DNA of 64,000 bases, from the NCBI RefSeq assembly GCF_000293805.1, contig NZ_AMBZ01000009.1, positions 244,131-308,130 on the forward strand. Reading direction: 5' to 3'. Position numbers and translations under genes: made by a program. This document shows positions 57,106-64,000 of this stretch, piece after piece. The first letter of the stretch is position 1, and every line of letters begins with the position of its first letter. The notes under the pieces are model-generated. The model was not told where the DNA came from. It saw only the letters and a program-made list of their open reading frames with translations, and did not search any database. This DNA is from Paenibacillus alvei DSM 29. GTDB taxonomy: Bacteria > Bacillota > Bacilli > Paenibacillales > Paenibacillaceae.

Positions 57106-57145
57106 TCTCCTCACGTATATGATCAATTCAAAAGGAGGAGAAACC

Positions 57146-58081
57146 ATGGTTTTGTTCAATTATGTGCTCATGTGTCTGATTTTTAGCACGACATTTCTTG
57201 CCGTGAAAATTGGCGTCGATGCGTCAGCACCGCCATTCTTATCCGGGGGCATACGATTTTTCGTTGCAGGTCTTATTTTATTTATGTGGATGCTATGGCG
57301 GAAAAAGGCAAGCCTCACTCTGCTTTTCCATAAGGAAATGTTGATTACAGGGTTCGGTCTTACTTTCGGTACATTCTCCGCATTATATTGGGGGGAACAA
57401 TATGTATCATCTGGAATGGCGGCGGTATTGTCAGCAACTGGCCCCATTCTGGTTCTGATCATCCAAATCACCATCATGCGCCACAAGCCGTCAGTTCATT
57501 CTTTAATTGGCTGCGTCATCGGGTTTATTGGAGTTATTATCATGATGGCTCCGAGCATGGCAGTCTCTGAGCATTCATGGATGCTTATAGGAAGCATCGT
57601 GATTATAGCTGGCGAGTTGTTCTACGCAGGCGGCGCGATTTATTCCAAACGAGTTGCTAAACGCTTCGCCGATATCTCACCAATTGCACTAAATGCATCT
57701 CAGATGCTGTATGGGGGCGCCTTATTGCTTCTCCTTTCTGCGTTCACGGAGCAATGGCATTTCCAGAACATGCTGTCAACTCGTGCGCTCGGTTCATTGC
57801 TTTACTTAATTGTGATTGGTTCCATGATTGGACACAGTCTGTTCTATTGGCTGATTGCAAAAACGACGCCTATCTTTGCTTCAACTTGGTTGTATGTGTC
57901 CCCCATGTTGGCGCTTTTCGTTGGCGTGCTATTCTATAGGGAATCACTCACATGGATGTCTGCTGTTGGAGCGATTACGATTCTGATTGGTACAGCGATT
58001 GTCAATTACGACAGCCTGAAGCAATTGTTTGAGAAACCCTTAAGAGCTAAGAAACGTTTACAAGATGTTCAGACGCGTTAA
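57146..58081 (+). CDS. EamA/DMT-family transporter
   Basis: About 311 residues from ATG 57146, directly behind AAGGAGGAG; an upstream extension to 57005 lacks a ribosome site and overlaps mocR. Ten hydrophobic segments form two EamA repeats (FNYVLMCLIFSTTFLAVKIG; LYLIVIGSMIGHSLFYWLIA). The family mostly exports amino acids or metabolites. The divergent MocR regulator suggests an amino-acid-like substrate, but that is inference. Confidence 0.92.
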   Translation: MVLFNYVLMCLIFSTTFLAVKIGVDASAPPFLSGGIRFFVAGLILFMWMLWRKKASLTLLFHKEMLITGFGLTFGTFSALYWGEQYVSSGMAAVLSATGPILVLIIQITIMRHKPSVHSLIGCVIGFIGVIIMMAPSMAVSEHSWMLIGSIVIIAGELFYAGGAIYSKRVAKRFADISPIALNASQMLYGGALLLLLSAFTEQWHFQNMLSTRALGSLLYLIVIGSMIGHSLFYWLIAKTTPIFASTWLYVSPMLALFVGVLFYRESLTWMSAVGAITILIGTAIVNYDSLKQLFEKPLRAKKRLQDVQTR

Positions 58082-58115
58082 GTCGTAATGACACGCTAGG
58101 TAGCAATAACGAACT

Positions 58116-58149
58116 AAGCTCTTTCTGAGTTTATGCTCAGAAAGAGCTT
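58116..58149. terminator. Bidirectional hairpin between EamA and VOC genes
   Basis: Perfect 14-base arms AAGCTCTTTCTGAG / CTCAGAAAGAGCTT around six bases, between convergent genes. Confidence 0.75.
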
Positions 58150-58181
58150 GTTACTTAGCAGCAATATAAGTCGATGAGTAT

Positions 58182-58547
58182 TTAACTTCCTTTCTCTAAG
58201 GCCATTACCTCTACTGTAAATCCGCCCGGTGCTTTGATATAGAATGTCCAGCCGTGTGAGCGTTTCGGAGGAGATACTTCGAAACCGTCGTTCTTCAACC
58301 GCTGATTCAGTTCATTCACTTTCTCTTCACTTTCTTGTACGAATCCGATATGAAAGGTTTTGGGGTATTGAACTTCTGTTCCTTTCATTAAGGTGAGTAC
58401 CATGCCGTTGTCGTCAGATAAAAGTGCAAAGGAATGTTCTCTTGGATTTCCGCTCGGGCTTCTGTCAGTAAGTTCGAAGTAGGTCTGCAAAAATTGCTTG
58501 GCTGCGGCAACATCCGTGACAGTAAGGTTAAGATGGTTCAGCTTCAA
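58182..58547 (-). CDS. VOC-family protein (glyoxalase/bleomycin resistance fold)
   Basis: A 121-residue protein: MKLNHLNLTVTDVAAAKQFL at the start and GWTFYIKAPGGFTVEVMA at the end, with His near the N-terminus and Glu near the C-terminus as in metal-binding VOC enzymes. Substrate unknown; may be an isomerase, dioxygenase or resistance protein. Single gene. Confidence 0.88.
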   Translation of the reverse strand: MKLNHLNLTVTDVAAAKQFLQTYFELTDRSPSGNPREHSFALLSDDNGMVLTLMKGTEVQYPKTFHIGFVQESEEKVNELNQRLKNDGFEVSPPKRSHGWTFYIKAPGGFTVEVMALEKGS

Positions 58548-58608
58548 GCTTGATCATTTCCTTTCGAGAAAAATGGTTCTTGATAAGGAGATATGCTTGG
58601 AATGAAAA

Positions 58609-58642
58609 TAAAAGTCCACCGCCTCTAAGGAGTGAGGAGGAC
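58609..58642 (-). terminator. Terminator behind the gerAB-like gene
   Basis: Minus strand AAAAGTCCTCCTC pairs with GAGGCGGTGGACTTTT, then ATTTT. The stretch 58643-58824 before it holds no supported gene. Confidence 0.65.
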
Positions 58643-58824
58643 TTTTCAGCATATAGTGCTTTCGCACACGTTTACCCGTATATTGCTTGCCCAGATCGAA
58701 AATGCAGTTTTCCATATTGTGTTTCATTTGCAAAGCAGCAGAACCGGCTTGATAAATCACTTGATTTTGCACAAGCATCTGCAAGTATGACAATAGATGG
58801 ACCCCCCAATAGACAATGTCACGC

Positions 58825-59964
58825 TTACTCGCCTTCCTGAGGATGATTTGCGGCTGATTGCGATCGCTGTTGCCGAAATGCCGAAGCACATAATAACGTG
58901 ATTGGAAGTACGAGCCCGAACGTAGCAACGAATGGAATCCAAGTCGTCTTATTATAATTAATATAGTGAACAGTGTTTGGATGAACGATTAGAGAGAGTA
59001 CAACCATAAGTATGCCTAAAGGAATGACAACCGTTCGGTAGTTCGCAAGGCGAAATGTCTGTGATAAGCCCAGGCAGGCTGCATAAAAGTAGAGAGACAT
59101 TTTGAAATAGATCGTGATAAACCACATGATCGCAACGACCACTTCGACATGTTGGATAAAAGATCCGAGCATAATTCTTTTCGCCAGTGTATAGCTTGGA
59201 TATAGTTGTCGCGCGGTTGTCTCTGCTCCCAGAACGAGAATCGTACAGGCAATAATAAGCGTTAATACGGTACCAGCGAGAATTACGCCAATGTAGAATC
59301 CTTTCGCTGCTTTGCGTGTGTCATTGGTGGATGACGGGTAGATCATTAAGAAGACGACTGCAGGGAGTGAGAAAATACACGTGAACAACAGCGTTGCACG
59401 CATGAGCGGCTTCATTCCTGTCTCAAGTACAGGCTGAATGTAGTGAACCTTGATATCTGGAGCCGCACAGAACAGGAGAATGAACATTAAGAACAGGAAG
59501 CATGCAAAGAGGATTTCTGCAGATCGAGACAAAACCTCCAGACCCAAGCGCACTCCCATTATAACGATTATCGCAAATATAATATTGGTAGCCTCCATCG
59601 GGGTTGAAGGCAATATTTGCGTCGTCATAAAACTCCCCATATAATAGAGCAATTCCGCTGCGGTTATGAGTGTAAAGATAACAAACCCTATAGATGCCGC
59701 TCGACCGACCCATTTCCCTAATAGTTTCTCATTTAATTGAATAAGTGTATATCCTGCATGTAATTGTCCTACTGCAAGATAAAGTTTGACAAGCAGCAGA
59801 CCTATTCCAATACTGATTAATGCTGCAATCCATGCATCTTGCTTAACCTCTTCCGCGAGGCCAGAAGGGATAACCAATATTGCAGTACCAACCGAATATA
59901 AGAAGACGAGAATGGTAAACTGACGAACGCTTATATCATTATTTTCACCAATTGGCTTCATCAT
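58825..59964 (-). CDS. Spore germination permease, GerAB family
   Basis: A 379-residue integral membrane protein of the APC superfamily with about ten helices, opening ISVRQFTILVFLYSVGTAILV as usual for GerAB/GerKB subunits. In spores these proteins bind the germinant within an A-B-C receptor. No A or C subunit gene is in the window; only a small membrane gene lies upstream, 12 bases away. Confidence 0.92.
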   Translation of the reverse strand: MMKPIGENNDISVRQFTILVFLYSVGTAILVIPSGLAEEVKQDAWIAALISIGIGLLLVKLYLAVGQLHAGYTLIQLNEKLLGKWVGRAASIGFVIFTLITAAELLYYMGSFMTTQILPSTPMEATNIIFAIIVIMGVRLGLEVLSRSAEILFACFLFLMFILLFCAAPDIKVHYIQPVLETGMKPLMRATLLFTCIFSLPAVVFLMIYPSSTNDTRKAAKGFYIGVILAGTVLTLIIACTILVLGAETTARQLYPSYTLAKRIMLGSFIQHVEVVVAIMWFITIYFKMSLYFYAACLGLSQTFRLANYRTVVIPLGILMVVLSLIVHPNTVHYINYNKTTWIPFVATFGLVLPITLLCASAFRQQRSQSAANHPQEGE

Positions 59965-59976
59965 TGCTCCTATTCA

Positions 59977-60219
59977 TCATCCTTGAAGTATACTTGAAAT
60001 TAGGTTAGTTATCGGTCTATAGATGGCCGCCAGAATATTAAGTGGACTTGGGACTTTTACATGAAGGGCCAGTAACACTCCAATAAGTGTGCTTAAAGCC
60101 AGCAGTATGACAAATATGGTTGCTTCGCGTTTACTGCCATTCCTCGAGCGAGTTGGATAATCGATAAGGATGGTGATGGCGGCAACAATCAAGATTCCGA
60201 TACTAGCCAACATAGACAC
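59977..60219 (-). CDS. Small two-helix membrane protein, possible germinant-receptor D subunit
   Basis: About 80 residues with two hydrophobic segments (SIGILIVAAITILIDYP and TIFVILLALSTLIGVLLALHV). GTG at 60219 follows GGAGG by five bases; an ATG at 60213 is also possible. Small two-helix D subunits are encoded beside many ger operons, and size, topology and position fit. Sequence identity to that group is not proven here. Confidence 0.65.
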   Translation of the reverse strand: MSMLASIGILIVAAITILIDYPTRSRNGSKREATIFVILLALSTLIGVLLALHVKVPSPLNILAAIYRPITNLISSILQG

Positions 60220-60318
60220 ATGCACCTCCGAGCTCTTCGATTCATATCCGCATCATTTTCATTTGTGCATCCTAATTTCAATTATGGGCGTTGCTCTTCT
60301 TTTTAAACTAGCTAAAAA

Positions 60319-60350
60319 AGATCATTTCGCTCAAAGGAGTGAAATGATCT
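60319..60350 (-). terminator. Terminator of the AraC gene
   Basis: Minus strand AGATCATTTC..GAAATGATCT with a CTC/GAG inner stem, then TTTTTT. Confidence 0.88.
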
Positions 60351-60401
60351 GCAGATTTCATAATTTATGATGAATGATTTCCCTTACCATCTTAATTCGC
60401 C

Positions 60402-61454
60402 TTATTGTTTGACAACAAGCGCATTGCTTGAAGCGGAGACTGTGGGCCTTCCACATTCACTTGGATTGTAGCCGAAAGTTTTGCGGAAAAGGGAAGCAAA
60501 ATGGCTTACATTATGATACCCAACGATGATAGAAGTCTGGCTCACATTCGCTTCACCTTGTTCCAATATTCGCCTTGCTTCGTTCATGCGCAGTCCCCGC
60601 ACGTAACCGAATACAGTAGTTCCGAACAATTCCTTGAACCCAAGCTTCAGCTTATAATCGTTAAGTCCTGTCAATCGTGCCAGTCCGAGCAAACTAGGAG
60701 GCTGCTTCCACGTATGCGACAGGATTTCCTTCGCTTCATATAGACATTGGATATCATCAGCAGTCAGTTTGGAAATGACCTGCCGAGCGGCTACCTCCTT
60801 ATATACCCCATCCAATTGAAGTGCAAGCAGCTCTAGTGCCTTTCCTTCCAGATAGAGTTGTTGAAGCGAACCTTGATAAGGACATTGCTTCATTTGCTCT
60901 ACAAGCAGCGGAATTTGGGAAGAACCCGCCATTTGCTTGCAGAAGACGGGAATGCGGGCCAAGCGATCAAGCTCTGGAATCTTATTGTCGAAATAGCGCA
61001 GATCAATCCGTAGCTCCATATGCTGCATTTGTTCGTTAGGGTACAGTTCCGCATAGATGTTTGCCTCCTGAACATAGATGAGCGTTGACATACCTGGGGT
61101 TATAGCGATCTCTTGCGAAGATGCCGACCAGCTTCCGTTGCCTGCCGTTGTATATGATATTTCAAGATGAGGATAGTGGATTTCAACGTCCATAGTTACC
61201 GGACGATGGAATTCTGCATTGAAGAAATTAATTTCAAGGCCTCTTCGTATAAGAAACCTCTGTAGATGCCCTGATCCGCTTGGTGCCGGAATGGAATAGA
61301 TGCGGTTCTGAGCACTTGCTCGTGGTGAAGGGGTGACATCTACGAATTCTCCGAATGCATCGCTTAAATCGCGGGACTCGATGTGCAGTTTCAAGTTTTT
61401 CTCCTCCACTCTCAAAATCCATTTTCCATGAATTGTATTGTAATCCTGCTGCAA
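60402..61454 (-). CDS. AraC-family regulator, PchR-like, probably iron-controlled
   Basis: A 350-residue protein. The N-terminal 240 residues form a sensor region; the C-terminus carries two helix-turn-helix motifs (LLGLARLTGLNDYKLKLGFK; QTSIIVGYHNVSHFASLFRK) and the FGYNPSEC closing motif. It resembles siderophore-sensing regulators such as PchR. A near-perfect Fur box lies about 100 bases upstream, so expression should rise in iron starvation. It follows an MFS transporter on the same strand, possibly its target. Confidence 0.9.
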   Translation of the reverse strand: MQQDYNTIHGKWILRVEEKNLKLHIESRDLSDAFGEFVDVTPSPRASAQNRIYSIPAPSGSGHLQRFLIRRGLEINFFNAEFHRPVTMDVEIHYPHLEISYTTAGNGSWSASSQEIAITPGMSTLIYVQEANIYAELYPNEQMQHMELRIDLRYFDNKIPELDRLARIPVFCKQMAGSSQIPLLVEQMKQCPYQGSLQQLYLEGKALELLALQLDGVYKEVAARQVISKLTADDIQCLYEAKEILSHTWKQPPSLLGLARLTGLNDYKLKLGFKELFGTTVFGYVRGLRMNEARRILEQGEANVSQTSIIVGYHNVSHFASLFRKTFGYNPSECGRPTVSASSNALVVKQ

Positions 61455-61545
61455 TCTTCATTAATCAGATTTGGCGTTCATGTAATCCCATCCTTCAATC
61501 ATTTGCTGGATGAAAGCAAGTACATGCACATACCTTTATCTTAAA

Positions 61546-61564
61546 GAAAATGATAATCATTATC
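61546..61564. promoter_or_regulatory. Fur box
   Basis: GAAAATGATAATCATTATC differs from the classical 19-base Fur consensus at one position. It lies between the MFS stop and the AraC start. Confidence 0.88.
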
Positions 61565-61640
61565 AATACAAAAGAGCGTAACACCCTTTTTTGCGATTTC
61601 GATGATGCGCTGCTGATTATTCTCTTGACATTATCTTGTC

Positions 61641-62834
61641 CTATTTCTCAATAGCTGAATGATTTAATACTGGCTTATTCGATGCGGATGCCAACGTAAC
61701 GGTCAATAGAAGTACGAGTACGCCAATGATTGCGAATGGAATATGCTTATCCAAACGATACAGCATCGTGCTCACAATGGGTGCAATGACTGCTGATATC
61801 CCCTGTACTGCTGAAATAAGCCCTGCAACTCCACCCTGCTGTTCGCTTGATACTGCAAGCGATGCGCCGGTCATAAAGCCCGGCATTAACAATCCTGCCC
61901 CTACCCCGAACAAAAAGAACGCAATATAGAAGCTGATCAAGCTGTTAATGAATAGGAAGAGGGCGATACTGCATAGCAGCAATAGCGATCCTATGAGCAG
62001 CAACTGCTTAGGCTTCAGCTTCGACGACTTCATTTGAATACCCTGTGTCAATATCATTGCGATTCCTGTCAGCATTAAACCCATTGAGACCATACGGGCA
62101 GTTTCTTGCGTGCTGAGGGCCAGTTGGTCTTGAAAGTAGAATCCGCCAACCACTTGAAGTGTAACGATACTAATCATGGTAGTTAGCCCTGCAAATAGAT
62201 AGAGAGAGATTTTCTGAAACGGACTTACCTTAGGCGGCTTGGTGTGAATCATTGGTTTATGAGTCGGAATTAACAGCAACACGACAAGAAATGCGATGAT
62301 CGGCAATACCGCTCCAACGTACAAAGGCCATATTAGTCCAATTAACGCGAATATACCTGCGATTGCAGGACCGAGAACAAGACCAAGTCCATTAGCCGCA
62401 CCTATAAGGGCCATGCCTGAAGAACGCTCCTTCACATCGGTAACGTCCGCCATATACGCCTGTGCGGATGAAGGGACGGCTGGAATGAACAATCCAACCA
62501 TGGCGCGTGCCGCGATGAGCAATCCAAGAAGCACACTGCCTTTTATTGCCCCATTTAATCCAGCATACATCGTTGCAGTGAATATGACATAACTGACGAA
62601 CATTCCGATGAATCCGAATAGTATGATCGGCTTTCTCCCCTTGAGATCACTGAGGCGTCCCCATACAGGAGCCATCACGGCCATAGCGACAGAGCCTAAT
62701 GAAATGATGATGCCTGAATGCATCTCGCTTAACCCCAATTCACGAATGAGCGGCGGCATGACCGGTGCAATAATCATTAACGCCACCATCGAGACAAAAA
62801 CACTGAAAAATACGCTGAACCTTATTCTAACCAT
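61641..62834 (-). CDS. MFS exporter
   Basis: About 397 residues, 12 hydrophobic segments, with motif A GRLSDLKGRKPIILFG between helices 2 and 3 and the exporter-type helix-5 region ANGLGLVLGPAIAG. That makes it a proton-driven efflux protein. The adjacent Fur-box AraC gene makes a siderophore exporter plausible (compare YmfD with its AraC regulator Btr in B. subtilis); a drug pump is the alternative. ATG 62834 is 11 bases behind AAAGGAG; GTG 62846 is too close to it. Confidence 0.88.
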   Translation of the reverse strand: MVRIRFSVFFSVFVSMVALMIIAPVMPPLIRELGLSEMHSGIIISLGSVAMAVMAPVWGRLSDLKGRKPIILFGFIGMFVSYVIFTATMYAGLNGAIKGSVLLGLLIAARAMVGLFIPAVPSSAQAYMADVTDVKERSSGMALIGAANGLGLVLGPAIAGIFALIGLIWPLYVGAVLPIIAFLVVLLLIPTHKPMIHTKPPKVSPFQKISLYLFAGLTTMISIVTLQVVGGFYFQDQLALSTQETARMVSMGLMLTGIAMILTQGIQMKSSKLKPKQLLLIGSLLLLCSIALFLFINSLISFYIAFFLFGVGAGLLMPGFMTGASLAVSSEQQGGVAGLISAVQGISAVIAPIVSTMLYRLDKHIPFAIIGVLVLLLTVTLASASNKPVLNHSAIEK

Positions 62835-63165
62835 TTTGACTGACACTCCTTTCCCAAAGTAGCTGCTTCAAATGTTTCCCTATGATGATATAAGAAATCG
62901 GAATGCTGCGGCTACCGCAAGACGGATTGATTATGCCGGAAAACGGATTATTTTTGATCTTTTTGATCTTGAGGAGAAATCGTTGTAGTTGAGGAAGCCA
63001 ACATTTTATATATTCACCCCTGTCCAATATGTAGGTGAGAACGAATCTACAAATTTAATAATGATATGCTGATAAAATCTATCCAGTTACAAATTGTGAA
63101 AATCAGACAGATTTAAAAGAATATAGTCAATATAAACATGAACCGAACTGGAAATTGATTAATAT

Positions 63166-63230
63166 GAACAAAACAAAGAAGCGGAAGCCTCACCGTCGAA
63201 TAAGCGTGAAGACTGCCGCTTCTTTGTTAT
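63166..63230 (-). terminator. Terminator of the collagen-like gene
   Basis: Outer 13-base arms AACAAAGAAGCGG / CCGCTTCTTTGTT with an inner hairpin, then TTTGTT on the minus strand. Confidence 0.75.
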
Positions 63231-63243
63231 TTCGTCTTAGTTA

Positions 63244-64000
<757 letters not shown>

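Noticed and set aside
58643..58824. Possible small gene between gerAB and its terminator
   Set aside because: The open frame on the minus strand overlaps gerAB, has no ribosome site and runs through the terminator hairpin.

Overview
The window looks like a chromosome segment of a spore-forming, low-to-medium GC Firmicute, most likely Paenibacillus or a close relative. The grounds are a polymyxin-type starter module in a lipopeptide synthetase, a GerAB spore-germination permease, an exosporium BclB-type collagen-like protein, ECF sigma factors paired with DUF4179 anti-sigma proteins, and Bacillus-style regulators (MarR, MerR, GntR, MocR, BlaI, DeoR) with strong AGGAGG ribosome binding sites. 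The species cannot be fixed from the sequence alone. Most genes lie on the minus strand.

Layout. 1-14 kb: two minus-strand megasynthase genes, a three-module NRPS (starter C-A-T, C-A-T, C-A-T) followed by a KS / vestigial AT / ACP / C / A... hybrid that runs off the left edge. Specificity residues predict acyl-Dab (or Orn), then an aliphatic residue, then Gly, then a C2 polyketide extension. 14-20.5 kb: a methyltransferase, a decayed FAD oxidoreductase with its Rrf2 regulator, a FAD-Rieske oxidoreductase, and a BlaI/M56 pair with twin operators. 20.8-28 kb: a quinone-oxidoreductase-like gene, a MarR-controlled heterodimeric ABC exporter, and a CPBP protease with a textbook MerR promoter. 28-30.2 kb: a compact nucleic-acid repair cassette (Tag glycosylase, P-loop kinase-HD protein, RNA ligase). 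30.4-37 kb: a beta-propeller/SUFU pair, a CDF cation transporter, and a sulfide detoxification operon (SQR and CstB-like persulfide dioxygenase-rhodanese). 37-43 kb: an IS3-family remnant, a DeoR/MFS operon with phased operator repeats, a candidate small RNA, an exported amidohydrolase and a GH18 chitinase. 43-49 kb: a tandem expansion of DUF4179/DUF5643 proteins, two with their own ECF sigma gene, tied together by a repeated ECF-type promoter. 49-53 kb: a broken GNAT gene and a broken CYP102-like P450-reductase with its TetR regulator. 53-58.5 kb: ABC ATPase, GntR, SDR, MocR, EamA transporter and VOC genes. 58.8-64 kb: GerAB with a small membrane partner, an AraC regulator with a near-perfect Fur box, an MFS transporter, and the collagen-like BclB protein at the right edge.

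A recurring feature is the single-base frameshift, mostly in short homopolymers, in otherwise intact genes: the PKS, FAD oxidoreductase, RNA ligase, SQR, TetR and fourth DUF5643 genes. This pattern fits uncorrected sequencing indels at least as well as real gene decay. The P450, GNAT and IS3 pieces carry larger lesions and look like true pseudogenes. Stretches over 300 bases without an intact gene are 37074-37667 (IS remnant and palindrome), 39659-40093 (operator repeats, candidate sRNA, terminators), 49031-49605 (ECF promoters, broken GNAT) and 62847-63243 (nothing recognised apart from the terminator before the collagen-like gene).
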